Source of the DNA: Typha latifolia
Lineage: Eukaryota; Streptophyta; Magnoliopsida; Poales; Typhaceae
DNA: 64,000 nucleotides
Direction of reading: 5' to 3'
Assembly: GCA_019914945.1 (NCBI GenBank)
Contig: CM034102.1
Span: 12,141,501-12,205,500, forward strand
Part shown: positions 43,183-54,628 of the stretch, piece by piece
Layout of the letters: each line of letters begins with the position of its first letter
Numbering within the stretch: position 1 is the first letter of the stretch
Position numbers and translations under genes: made by a program
The notes under the pieces: generated by a model
The model's database searches: none
Told to the model about the DNA's origin: nothing
What the model saw: only the letters and a program-made list of their open reading frames with translations

Positions 43183-46100
43183 CTAAGGTTTTGGAGGATT
43201 TTCTTCATATGCAATTTGACGTGCAATAGAAACCCCATCAGGCATGGGTGCCACATAACATACATGCCCATCTGTGCTGAATGTGTCCCTTCCCCCAGAA
43301 TTAATGAAGAGATCAACCAACCACTTAGCAAATGCTCCAACGAGAAAGGCCCCTATTATGCTAGACACTGTCCCGGCCAGGAGCACAAACATGGTAGATG
43401 CCTTAACGCCTTGCAATGCTCCGGTGGTTAAGGCTACAGTGACAACATTTCCGACCAGTGCACCGCCAACGTACGACGCTACCTCCACCACTGCGTCACG
43501 AGTTGATGTTGGGAAGCTGTGAGCGACCGAGAAGACGTCCCACACTAGCATACCCGCTTTGTAGAGGAGGACGAGTTTGCCTGTGCCTCGTATGATGGTT
43601 TTCATGTCGTCCACTTTGATACTTCCTAAACCTGATATTTGGAGGATTCTATCATACACCTGCATGCATGCATTAATGTGAAAGATACTTGTGAGTTATC
43701 TATCAGTGCATATGAATATATTGCAACAGATTTAAAACATAGAAGAGATCAAAACCAAAAACCAAGAATAATAATAATAATCAACATTGAAAACTCTAGA
43801 TCCAATGCAATAACCAGATTGTTGGTGATCTGCCTACCTAGCATGAAAGCATTCTGGGGGTGTAAATATTAGACTAGGAATGTGGGATTTGATTCTGTCC
43901 ACAAGGAGTTTGGCTATGATCTTATAGATAGTGTTACATAGGTTGATTGACATGTAGTCAGTGATGTCCGTGAGAACTTCTTTTTCTAGGATGAGCATGA
44001 TAGTGAACCAATTGAGGGCAGCATCCATGACGCCCATTGCGAAGGCTTGCATGTTACAGACTAGATTTGGAATGATTCGTCCTTAGGATGATTATAAAAA
44101 TTTAGGAGGAGGTAGCCTCACGAGTTAGGGTTCTAATGGGTTTAGTTTCACCTAAATCAGATGTCGAGATTAAAAGATAAAAATAAAATAGTGGAGATAT
44201 GTTAGGGAGGGCAGAACGGTAATTTCTGACGTTGTGGCGGTCGTCGGAGGATGGTGGACGGCAAAGGGTGGTGGTGGTCGGCCGTGTAGTAGGATGGCTG
44301 CTGGAGGTAGGAGGTGGCTAGGGTTTGGATTCTTATAAGGGATCTATAATTATGATCTACTCTTATGAAGATAAAGACAATCTAGCGGCTAATATAAAAA
44401 GAATAAAGACGAAAATAATAACCAGCTAAACTCAGATTTCTCTCAATGACCATTATCAACTCATGTCCACCCTTATTTATAGAAGTAAAATCCCTAGCGG
44501 ATCGGATCCACATGCAGATTATCCGATTTATTTGAAATTCAAAACAGAAAGATAAAGCTAAGTAACTAATTTGACTCGACTCGACTTGACTCGACTTAAC
44601 CCATGTGGTCGGATCGTAACATTGCACCTCTCAATGCATATAGCACTCTTCACGATAGGTCAAAGTTTTTGCAAGAATCATGCGTTTATGCCATCCAGAC
44701 CTAGGGCTCGATCCGAGCCCAGGCTGTTAAGGACTCTACAGGTCTCCTCTTTAGTAGGATAGCGGCAAGAGAGCTGTGATCTTGACAACAGATCCTAGGG
44801 ACCAAAGTGCCTTAGAAGTTAGAACTAGTGAAGATATGTTTGAAGTAAAATCAAGAACTCCACCTTAATCTTGGCAAGGTCTTAAATCTATTCAGCTAAG
44901 AATGGGATTGGAATCTAAAATCTCATCCTCAACGACCTTGTGCTTAACACAGGGATTCATTGCCTGCTGGTAAGACCAATTCTTAATGTCGTGAGTAAGG
45001 GCAGTGAGGTTCTGTGAGAGAGGGGCCTGAGGATTATAGGAGCTCTCCTAGTAGTCCTTATAGAACGGGATGAAGGATGATCCACCAATTCTCCATGCGA
45101 AAATGCCTTCACCTACCCCCACCAGCAGCATTGGTGCTGAGGAGGATGGGGTTGTGATAATTAGAAATAGCCTCGAGATGTAGCACTTTGACCATAGGGA
45201 AATGGTTGCACTAGGTGGAACTAGCTAGGAGATCTTTTGGCCTTATATTTAAAAAACACATTATTTCTAAGAGAATCCATAGAGAATCTTTGAAAAGATA
45301 TTTATCTTATCTCTAAGAGAGTCCATAGAAAGGATCCATAAGAGATAACCATTTAAGAGCATCATAATCTGATAAGAATTCAACCTACCTTAATATGCTC
45401 AAAATAACAACTTCACCTCCATTCCTATCTCTGCCTAGCCCAATCGCTTCTATATCCACTCCGCTACTATCCATTGCACCTCCTCCAATGTCCACAAAGA
45501 CCTCATCCACGACTCCCCTCAAAAGACCATATGATCTTTCTTTATCAAGCTATTGAGCCGAGCTCAATAGACCTTTCTTGAGCTTGAGAGGAGCAGACTT
45601 GAGCGGAGCAGACTTGAGCTGATCTTACCTAACTCATTTTCAGCTCAAGCTAAAATTGAGCTCAGAAAAAATCCTAATCGAGTTGAGGAGAGCTGATCAG
45701 CAAGGCCCAGCGCACTCAAGGTTGCTCATTTACCTCAAATATGAGCCAGAAGTTTTAAGAGTGTAAATAATCCAAAATCACCATTCTAGACCTGTAAGCT
45801 TAAGCTTTTTAAAAATAAAATTGTTGAGATAGCAACTAACAACCAGTAAACTCAAATTATCTACCTCATCTTTTTAATGCATAGAGATGAAAATGAGGTG
45901 ATCAACAAATGTCGTACATAAAAAATTATGCAAGACATCAATCCTCAATCATATCACTCATTACCTTTAGCTTTTGTACATCTTCCAGCTCCTCAAACGC
46001 TCCTTTAAATCCCAGCTCTACCTGGTAACTGGACAATTCGTGCATCGTTCAGACATCATATTCATAATTTAATATTTGAAACCATGATGAGTATAGAACG

Positions 46101-47133
46101 TAATCCTAGCCTCTTAAACATTGAATAATTCTTTGGTTTAGTTATATTTAGTACAAATCCAAAGTCTCTTGAACTTTTATTTGTATCATGATCAGTTAAC
46201 CTCCTTGTAATTGTAATATATGTGCAACCATTATTTCTTCCATCTAAAATTAACGGTGCAAATAATTGACTATTAAAACTGTGAAACTTTTGATCTATTA
46301 TGCTTTTTTAGTTGGAATATTTGCAAATATCAAAACTAAAGTGATTGAGATGAAGAAAAATCCATGTGCTTAGAGCAATATTTGCTAATTTTGATCTATG
46401 TGCTTTTTCTTGGTATAACAAAACTAAAGCATATGATAAAGTACTGAGAGAGAGAAATATGCAAATATCTAGCTAGGTTAGAGACAATGTCCAATCTAAC
46501 TTCAACATAACAAAACCAAGATGAAAACAGAAGATCTATGGACTGGAGTACATACCTCTCCACTAGCTCATGAAACTCCATGCCGGTGCTCTTGACCCAT
46601 GTAGAGTAATCGTGTGACAAGCTACTTTTATACATCTTAGTAAACTTCAACATAGCGTCGCCGCACTTGGCTGCTTCGATTCCCAGACGTTCGACGTCGT
46701 CGTTGTTCCAAGCTGTTGGCCTCATCTCATCCAGATCTTTAATAAGAGATTGGATGTGTTCATTGATCTTTTCTAAATATTTCATTCGTACAAGGTAGTT
46801 TGGTACAATTTGGAGTGCATTATTTACGCAGTAGACAATGTAAGAATTGATGTTATCAGCAATAAGAGCCTTAACTTTATCATCCTGATACCTGCGTTTC
46901 ACTTCAGAGCCAGCATCCAAGAGACCCAACACGGCTTCGTAGTTAGACCTACTATCCGCGAGGTAATTGGCGCGCTCATTTTCGGACCCAAATTTGATGG
47001 AGTATATGGCATCTTCTTCTGTGCGGTAAATAATAAGAGCAAGCTTGCGAAGCTGGCCATCGTTGAGAATAACAATTCTATCCATTTGACTATAACAGGT
47101 GTGCATGTGTAATGAGGAAGAGGAACATCCCAT
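43183..47133 (-). CDS. Unassigned helical protein with a glycine-rich membrane hairpin, copy 4, intact
   Basis: Exon 1 (47,133-46,552, 194 codons) and exon 2 (43,659-43,183, 158 codons and a stop) give 352 residues, exactly as in copy 3. The frame-keeping splice pair is TAT|GTACTC with GCAG|GTGTAT, and the intron is 2,892 bases. Many differences from copy 3 are conservative, and both long frames are fully open, which argues for selection rather than recent duplication alone. The N-terminus MGCSSSS has Ser at position 6, a better myristoylation context than copy 3. Hydrophobic stretches: SYVGGALVGNVVTVALTTGA and SIIGAFLVGAFAKWLVDLF. The latter has a Lys in the middle, absent in copy 3, which would disturb a simple transmembrane helix. 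The intron carries a LINE fragment and a solo LTR. It is divergent to JIP copy 5. Function unknown. Confidence 0.87.
43830..45010 (-). pseudogene. L1-type LINE reverse-transcriptase fragment, split by a solo LTR
   Basis: Reverse complement: MQAFAMGVMDAALNWFTIML, EKEVLTDITDYMSINLCN and TIYKIIAKLLVDRIKSHIPS before the LTR (43,830-44,051). The upstream GPDG region follows after it (44,627-45,010). Colinear with 5,860-6,490, where no LTR interrupts. Confidence 0.82.
44052..44621 (-). mobile_element. Complete solo LTR, 570 bp, TSD TTGCA
   Basis: Minus-strand LTR TGTTACGATCC...CTGTAACA with TGTTAC/GTAACA ends, a TTCTATAAATAAGG TATA box, and 5-base duplications TTGCA at 44,047-44,051 and 44,622-44,626. 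The unoccupied site is preserved in copy 2 (6,070: GGCTTGCACCTCAATGC). It is the reference full-length member of the LTR family found, degraded, around all cassettes. Confidence 0.93.
45011..46395. other. Intron remainder of copy 4
   Basis: 45,730-46,370 is the conserved intronic segment (cf. 7,076-7,973). The plus-strand frame there is broken by a TAA near 45,925. 45,010-45,690 contains GAGCTTGAGAGGAGCAGACT-type short repeats and no gene. Confidence 0.5.
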
Positions 47134-47136
47134 GGT

Positions 47137-47144
47137 TATTTATA
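47137..47144 (-). promoter_or_regulatory. TATAAATA box of minus-gene copy 4
   Basis: Same position relative to the first ATG as in copies 1 and 3. Confidence 0.55.
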
Positions 47145-47369
47145 AGCAGAGATCCATCTATGTTGGTGCATCACGCCATGCGTATAAAAAAAAATCAATT
47201 GGCATGTATTTATGGACAGAAAATAAGAACCACACATTAATTCTGCATGTGGATCACGCCATGCATAGAAAAAAATATATCAATTAGCATGCATTTGTGG
47301 ACAGAAATTAAGAACCATACATTCTTCATGTGGATCACGCCATGTTGTTAGGTAGATAGAGAAACTAGC

Positions 47370-47560
47370 ATTTATGTTATCTTAGGTTGAGAAGGTCCCT
47401 TTGGCTAAGTATAAATGCGATGACTCATCAACCTTGAATAGTAGTATGTGATGTCTTTGTTTTGTCTTTAATTGCTAAAGTTTAGTACGTTCACAAATGA
47501 ATGCCTCCATCAAACACTGTTTTATTTTGTCTTGTTTGCTCAAGTTAGGTATGTGATGGC
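47370..47560. repeat. Contracted minisatellite in the divergent promoter region, copy 5
   Basis: Only one to two poorly matching units remain (TTAGTACGTTCACAAATGAA, TGCCTCCATCAAACACTG). A (TA)n tract is at 48,379-48,398. Confidence 0.65.
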
Positions 47561-47841
47561 TCTTAAGCGAAAAAAGTCTACAAACTGTCCCCATAGCATG
47601 TGGATGATCCTGAATGATCCTTTCATCTACTACTTACAATTATTTAATTTTGTCGGGAAAATTTATATTTAACACCCTTTCTTTTGAACTAATTTATAAT
47701 TTACACAATATTTTTTTACTATTTATAAATTCGGCACTATGTTTTAACAATTATGTGCATAAAATAATTTTGATTAGATTTACACTAACACTAGCTAACA
47801 CTTTCTGGACAGATGGCATAGAACTTGAGGCCCGAAATGTT

Positions 47842-47851
47842 CTATATATAG
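47842..47851 (+). promoter_or_regulatory. TATA box of JIP copy 5
   Basis: CTATATATAG then ATGTGTTAGCAAAGCCATGC. Like copy 2 it retains the long (~690-base) leader, with an acceptor-like TTTGTAG at ~48,517. Confidence 0.6.
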
Positions 47852-48536
47852 ATGTGTTAGCAAAGCCATGCTTTTGAAAGATTGAGGAGAACTCTTGTGA
47901 GGTATTGTTTTATCTCCTTAGAGCAATATTTGCTAGAGATCTCTTTCGATTTTCTCCTATCACATCTCTTTGATTTTATTTTCACTTCTTTCTTTTTCTA
48001 TCTAGTCTTTCGTTTTATATATAGTCTTTCACCCTTTCTTCGACCATCTTATATTTAATTATCCTACCATCGTTTCTTTATTCTTATTAGTTTTCATCAT
48101 ACAGTTTCACTTTGTAGTACAAAACTTGGGAGATCTTTGCTTCTCCTTCTCTCTGCAAAGCCCCTATGACGGAGATCTTTGCAATCTTTGCTCGCAAGGA
48201 AGTATTCTTATATAACTATTATAAATATGCACTGCTTATGATGAGGTGCAATAACTATTAGCCTTTTCATGGCCTTTAGATTATTATATATGAGTGCTTC
48301 TTTAATCTAATAAATTAGAAACATATATTCTTGTGTAATAGTTGCTTCTATTCACTTGCATGCATGATCTTATTACTGATGTATATATATATATATATGC
48401 CTATCTAAATTATTCGGTTTCAAACAATTATAAAAAGTTATATAATTTGTCAGCTTTAGCGAAGTTATGTAACAATAATAACTTATAATCAACACTCATA
48501 TTTATTTGCCTTTGTAGGAATTGATATATAGAATCG

Positions 48537-49357
48537 ATGGCATACAACGTATTTGGAAACCCTATCACCACCAAAACATTGGAAAGAATGAGCGAGTACA
48601 TTGGAAAGCCGATAACACGCAAAGACAGGGCTAAAGTTGCTCTCGATATGAAGAATGCAGAGAATAAGGATGTGAATGCTCGTCAATTCGTGGAGCAGCT
48701 AAAACAGAGGTATGGCAATGGAGTCGCCACGCTATGCGTTATTTACAATGCCACTGGGGACCCTCTAACGTATATCACGAGCCATGATTATTTTGGCCAC
48801 ATTTGGTACTCCCCATACCCATACCAGATAGAGAATGGCCAGTGGGGTGCGTTTCTACATGGAAAAGTTGCCGGAGCAGCATCCGGCTCAAATGCAGCTG
48901 TAGTGTACCGCGGCATGAACCAAGCAGGGGATGACTGTGACTGGATGCTGGCTTGGTCCAACCCGTGGAATAGAATAAAGTTTTCATGCAAAGTAAGTAC
49001 TGTTCGTACTCATGAAAAGGCCAAACTCTAATATTTTATAACTATTAAGGCATGCAAAACAATACAATCAAGGCCGAGTGAGAGAATCTGCAAAACCATT
49101 TACAGAACTGATGATCTATTAATTGTTCGTGTATGTTGCAGGCGTACACCGAGATCCGCGAAGCTGACCACTTTGACAACACCGTTTGGGGTGCAATTAG
49201 TGATAAGATGGAGAGATCTGGCATCCACTACAAAGATGTCTGGAACGGGTGTTGGTCAGCTGCGTCGATTGGTGATAACACCACCGCTGTATACGAGGCG
49301 ATAATGACTCTAGACGATGTTGCAAAATTTGCTCCAAACTACGAAACAACGGGTTAG
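48537..49357 (+). CDS. JIP23: 23 kDa jasmonate-induced protein-like (JIP-23 type), copy 5, intact
   Basis: Exons 48,537-48,992 and 49,142-49,357 give 223 residues. The donor is AAA|GTAAGT, the acceptor TTGCAG|GCGTAC, and the intron is 149 bases, phase 0. It has all family motifs, with some substitutions in otherwise fixed places: TITRKD became PITRKD, AWDNPWN became AWSNPWN, and IIYSCK became IKFSCK. Exon 2 is also more diverged (HYKDVWNGCWSAASIGDNT). It reads past the point where the other copies stop: KFAPNYETTG then TAG. The minus-strand partner starts at 47,133. It is the most diverged intact member and the closest relative of copy 2. Confidence 0.94.
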
Positions 49358-50073
49358 GTCGGGTCTAACCCGCGTCACATCATGAGGATAATAAGCTCAA
49401 AGGATTGAGTATATTTGTCTTTTATTTATGATGTGAGCCCTAGCAAATAAGTCTATAAGATAAGTCTAGTTAAATCAAATAAGCTTATAAGGCAAGTCCA
49501 ATTAAATCATGTGAGTCAATAAGTCTAGTTAAGTCAAATAAGCCTATAAGGTAAGTCTAATTATGTCATGTAAGCCTTTAAAGCTAATCCTAGTTCAAGT
49601 TGTGTAAGTCTTTATGGCTAGTTCTAGTATGACTCATTGTACCTGATCAATATATATAGAGGAGATACACTCCTTTGTTTAATCATCCAAGCATTGAAAA
49701 ATTATTCTGTTTAGTTAATTTATTATTATCATATTTATCGTTTTATCGTAGCTGTCAGATGGTCTTTATTTTTATAGGAGTAGATATTTACTATAGAACC
49801 CTTCCAAACTTCTAAACCCTAGCCACCATCTTCCTCCACGCACCACCTACCTTATGGTCGTCAACTACCACCTTTAGTCATCCGTCACCCTCCGACGACC
49901 GTCGCAATGTTAGGTAATTATCAATTTATCCAATTCTAATCTTCCTCCATTGTTTTATTTTTATCTTTTCACTTCAACCTCAGAATCATGTGAAAACTAA
50001 AACCATTGGATTCGTAACTAATGAAGAGTACAACCCATAAAAATATTATAATTTTCTGACAATCTAGATCCGA
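49358..50073 (+). mobile_element. JIP 3' flank: short-repeat zone and LTR
   Basis: AAGTCTAGTTAAATCAAATAAGC short-repeat units, TATATATAGAGGAG (TATA), then LTR body to CAATCTAGATCCGA. Confidence 0.75.
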
Positions 50074-50120
50074 GGCCCATAACACACAAGGCCTAGGATC
50101 GACACTTGGCTCTAATGCCA
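50074..50120 (+). other. 3' half of initiator tRNA-Met at an LTR-LTR junction (5 of 5)
   Basis: GGCCCATAACACACAAGGCC then TAGGATCGACACTTGGCTC and TAATGCCA. It lies upstream of an LTR that itself is followed by a normal primer-binding site. Confidence 0.82.
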
Positions 50121-50121
50121 C

Positions 50122-50673
50122 TATTACGAGCTAGATACGAACACGTGGGTTAAGTCAGATTATTTAGTTAGATTTTCTTATTATTTTAAATTTTAAATAT
50201 AGTGGATAATCTGCATGTGGATCCAATCCATTAGGACTTTACTCTTATAAATAAAAATAGTCATGAGTTGATTATTATTATCATAGAATGATATTGAGTT
50301 CAGTTATTTTCTTTATCTCGTCTTTATCTTTTATGATAGCTGTTAGATCATCATTTTCCTTGTAGGAGTAGATCTTAACCGAAAAATCATTGTTCCAAAC
50401 CCTAGCCACCATCCTCCACTATGAGCCACCCTACTATACGGTCGTCCACTACCACCCTTGGTTATCCGCCACCCTTTGACGAGCGCTGTAATGTCAGATA
50501 TTTATCGATCTGCCTTGTTCTAACCTTTCTACACTATTTTATTTTTAACCTTTTATCATGATATCTAGTGCGCATGAAACCAAAGCTTTTAGAACCATAA
50601 TGCATGAGATTATCACCCATACCTTTTTCATAATTTTCTAACATTCAGATCAGTCTAGAATTGATTTGCAACA
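50122..50673 (+). mobile_element. 5' LTR of a Ty1-copia-type element, 552 bp
   Basis: Starts TATTACGAGCTAGATACG, has ACTCTTATAAATAAAAA as TATA box (~50,240), ends GATTTGCAACA. Followed one base later by a primer-binding site and then gag-like sequence, so it is a true 5' LTR. Homologous to the TSD-flanked LTR at 44,052. Confidence 0.82.
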
Positions 50674-50674
50674 T

Positions 50675-50686
50675 TGGTATCAAAGT
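50675..50686 (+). promoter_or_regulatory. Primer-binding site (initiator tRNA-Met type)
   Basis: TGGTATCAAAGT immediately after the LTR. The standard plant copia PBS is TGGTATCAGAGC, so three bases differ. This is the antisense of the tRNA 3' end, the normal orientation. Confidence 0.8.
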
Positions 50687-50699
50687 TGACACTCCTCGG

Positions 50700-52140
50700 A
50701 TGATGATTAACACATGATCTAAGATGAGAAAGGAGCAACCATGGAGGACCAAGAACTCATTTATATTCCTATGGGTGTTTCTCTGGTGCCACCACCACTA
50801 CCAGCAACAACCAGCGATAAGGCATGGGCGAGGTAAAGGCGTCGGTCGAGTCCGTGGAATCATCGAAGGAGGTCTTCGAGAGGATGAGGCAATCCAAACC
50901 ATAACAGTCGTTCTCCTACCCTAGCACGATCACCTTGCGTCATCGGCACCTCCGACAACGGTGGAAATCAACCTCCACGTCAATAATAATCCAAACCATG
51001 AGGGAGGGGACAAGCTGGCCCAAACCGCAACCCCAACTCCCCCTTCGGCCTTAGTGGAGGCCCTCCTTAGCACCATCGCAGACCATCCCAGCTATTGCTG
51101 CCCCACCGGAATAGCTGCCAAAGCAAGGGCCAAGGTCATCTTCCACACTTCGATGGAAGCTATGGCTGAAAACCGTAGGCTTCCGCAAGCGATGATCTAG
51201 GTGCTCTTGGCCCAAGTCACCATGTTTAGCACTTTCCTCGAACCACCTACACCAAAGCCATGGCACTATTCACTCCAACACTGATTGGAAGACCGTTGAC
51301 GATGATGGTTATCGCTATAGAAAACTTGAGGCTAGTAGCTACGGGTCCGATGCTTCGATGACTGGCTTCCTCAGGTCGACTGCCAACTAATGGTGGTTGC
51401 CACAGCCGCTAGCGACTATTGGGTGGCCAAATCCGACGGCTACCACCATTGTAAGCTATCCCTACGTCAGGTGGCTTCACTAGGGCTTCCTATCGCCATG
51501 CTCCCCTATAGTGGGGCCATGGGTCTCTCCAGCAACTGCCGAGAGCTGGTGGACCCACCAACGACGCGCCCTAGCCACCATGGTACTCACCACCGCTCAC
51601 CCCGGTGGGACTCGCTAGATGGCAATTACCGACAGCCAGCCACCTTGCCCAACCACCACTGAGTCTATAGTAGCCTGTGGCAATGCCCCTAGGCCAAAAT
51701 CCTATCTTAGCCCTAGGATTAAGGTTAAGGGAAGTGCATAGTGGAGATAAAGTGCACGAATTCTAACGTAAGCTAAATTTTCATGAATCGGTTCTACCAC
51801 CGAAGGTCTAGCTAGCATCATTCCACTTGGAGGGCATGGCTATTAGGTGGTACTAGTCAGCTAAGCAGACTCGACCATTCGAGTCTTGGCAAAACTTCAC
51901 CAATGTGATTTATGCTCAATTCGATCCAACACAGTACAAGGATTTTTAGGCCATGTTGACTAAATTGACTCAGTCAACAACCATTCAAACTTATTTGAAA
52001 GAGTTCTAACAAATTTGCAACCGAGTTACTAATTAGTCAAACTCAGCCCTGAAGATTTCTTCATTAGTGGGCTTAGACCTGACGTTCAAAGCTTTGAGAC
52101 CCACTACTTCTAATAAGGCTTTTTCCCTGATTGTTCTAAT
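50700..52140 (+). pseudogene. gag region, mixed origin, broken
   Basis: 50,740 onwards encodes MEDQELIYIPMGVSLVPPPL-like sequence, then GC-rich frames with no clear domain (50,961-51,200; 51,390-51,662). At 51,900-52,100, despite stops, ...LTKLTQSTTIQTYLKEF, then FISGLRPDVQSFE, matches the Retrotrans_gag domain typical of gypsy-type elements. CCHC fingers were not found. Confidence 0.6.
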
Positions 52141-54628
52141 GGAGTACTCGTCATATTTGTGGAGAATGAAATTTTTCCAAGAAATATGAACTTGTAAATG
52201 ACGATATTTCACTCTACATGAGTAACTCTTCCTCTACTAAAATAGTTGGAAAGGGTTTTGATGAATTGAAGTTCACATTGAGAAAAACTCTTACTGTACT
52301 TGATATATACCATGCTCCTGAGATTCAGAAGAATCTTGTTTCGGATGGTTTAATCAAACAAATTTAATAAAGAATGATGCTTCTGCTTATTTTGTTGACC
52401 CTTTGTCATTATGGCATGTTAGACTAGGTCATGTAAATTTTGATTCAATTAAAAGAATAATTAAATTTAATTTAATTCCTTCAAATTTATAAAATGATAG
52501 AAGTAAATGTGAAACTTGTATTAAACCAAATTGAGTAGAAAATCATTTCGTAAATAGAGTTTCTACAATTCTACGATACACTCTAATATTTGTGACTTAA
52601 ATCATAAATCGCTAGAGGTGGTAAAAGATATTTTATTATATTCATTGATGATCTTTCTAAGTTTTTGTATGTCTATTTATTAAGAACAAAAGATGAATTA
52701 CTTAGTAAGTTTAAATTATACAAATATAAAGTTGAGAATCTCCTTAGTGGTAAAATAAAAATACTTAGAAGTGATGAGGGAGACGAATACTTTAACAATG
52801 ACTAACACATTTTGTGAAAATAATGGTATAGTGCATAAATGATTGTTCCATATACATTACAACAAAATGGTATGGCCGAAAGAAAAATTAGAACTCTAAT
52901 AAATATGGTCAATGCAATGTTTGATCATTCGAGTCATCCAAACAATATAAAGAGTGAAGCAATCCTAACGGCTACACATATTCTCAACATAATACCTTCG
53001 GAATGGAATGTGTCTCCTTTGTGAGTTATGATTTAATCGGAAACTTAACTTAAGATATTTAAAATTGTGGAGGTGTCTAGCTTATGTTATATTATCCGAT
53101 CTAAAAAGATCAAAGTTGGGGCCAAGAACTCCCAAATGTGTTTTTATTGGTTATGCTTCTAATAGCAAAACATATCGTTTTCTAGAGATGAATACTAATG
53201 TTATGATTAAATCTAGAGATGTTGAATTTTTTGAGGATAAACTTTTAAAGAATCTAAATATCTAGAATCTAACATTAATAATCAATGAAAATCTCTAGAT
53301 CATAATTCTTTTGAAATACGAAAATTAGAAAATCTAAAAGAATTAGAAAAGAAATGAATTATAGTCCTGATTTTGTAACTTATCTTGCAAAAGATACTTT
53401 AAATTCTGTTTGAAATGAATTTTGTCTTTGTCTTAATACGGAGAGTGACTATTTAAGCTTTGATGAAGCAATGAAATCAAGAATGCTAATTTTTAGAAGG
53501 AAGCTATCAATGATGAAATGAAGTCCATTTTATTTAATAATACTTAGACTTTGGTAAACTTTTCGAGATCTAAAGTTATTAGATGTAAATGAATATTTAA
53601 GTAAAAGTTTAAACCTAATAAATCCATTGATAAGTATAAGGCTAGATTGGTAGCCAAATAGTTTAGATAATCCAAGGGCATTGATTATTTTGATACCTAT
53701 GGCTCTGTGGCTAGGATATCTTCGATTAGAATCTTAATTTTATTGGCATTATATTAACTTCAAAATTCATCAAATGAAGATGAAAACTATATTTTTGCAT
53801 GGTTATTTGGATGAAGAAGTTTATATGGATCAATGAGAAGGTTTCATTTTGTAAGTTCAAGAAAATAAAATATACAAATTGATTAGATTATAATATGGTA
53901 TAAAACAAGCCCCTAAGCAATGGCATGAGAGGTTTGGCAGTATTGTGCTTTCTAATGAATTCCAGTCAAATGAGGTTGACAAATGTATCTATTATAAGAT
54001 GATTGATAATGGCATGGTGACCAAATACTTATATGTTGATGATATACTTATTTTTAGCAAGAGTGATTTATTGATTAAAAAACTAGAAATTTTTTATCAT
54101 CTTACTTTAATATGAAAGATTTGGATATTAAACAGTTGGAACTTTCTTGCATTGTCACAAAGTCATTATATAAAAAAAATTCTTAAAAAATTGCTCAATT
54201 GTTTGATAAAATTTTAAGAGTTCCTCATAATTCAAGCTTGAAGCTTGATAAAAACCGGTATGTATCATAACTTTAGTACTCAAGGGTTATTGGGAGTTAG
54301 ATATATGCAATGTATTGCACATGTCCGGATATTGCTTATGTTGTAGGCAAATCAAGTAAATGCACTAGTTATTCTTATTTTAAATATTAGAAAGTAATAT
54401 CCGTTGTATTAGGATATTTGGAAGAAACGAAATTGTTTGCACTATACTATAGAGGAAATCCATATGTTATTGAAGGGTATAGTAACGCAAACTGAAACTA
54501 TGTCGATGATAGTTTTAAATATACAAGTGGATGGATTTTTCTCTTAGTGATGATGTTATTTGTTGAGAATTTAAGAAACATACTTGTATAACTCATTCTA
54601 CTATGGAGTCTAGGTTAGTAGCTTTAGA
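52141..54628 (+). pseudogene. Ty1-copia pol remnant (GAG-pre-integrase, integrase, RT, RNase H)
   Basis: In copia order: TLTVLDIYHAPEIQKNLVSD (protease-integrase linker), SLWHVRLGHVNFDSIKRII (GAG-pre-integrase), VPYTLQQNGMAERKIRTLIN (integrase core end), KCVFIGYASNSKTYRFLE (integrase C-terminus), FLHGYLDEEVYMDQ, IKQAPKQWHERF, LYVDDILIFS (RT active site) and THSTMESRLVAL (RNase H). Many stops and frameshifts; not functional. RNase H is interrupted at 54,629 and resumes at 56,479. Confidence 0.92.
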
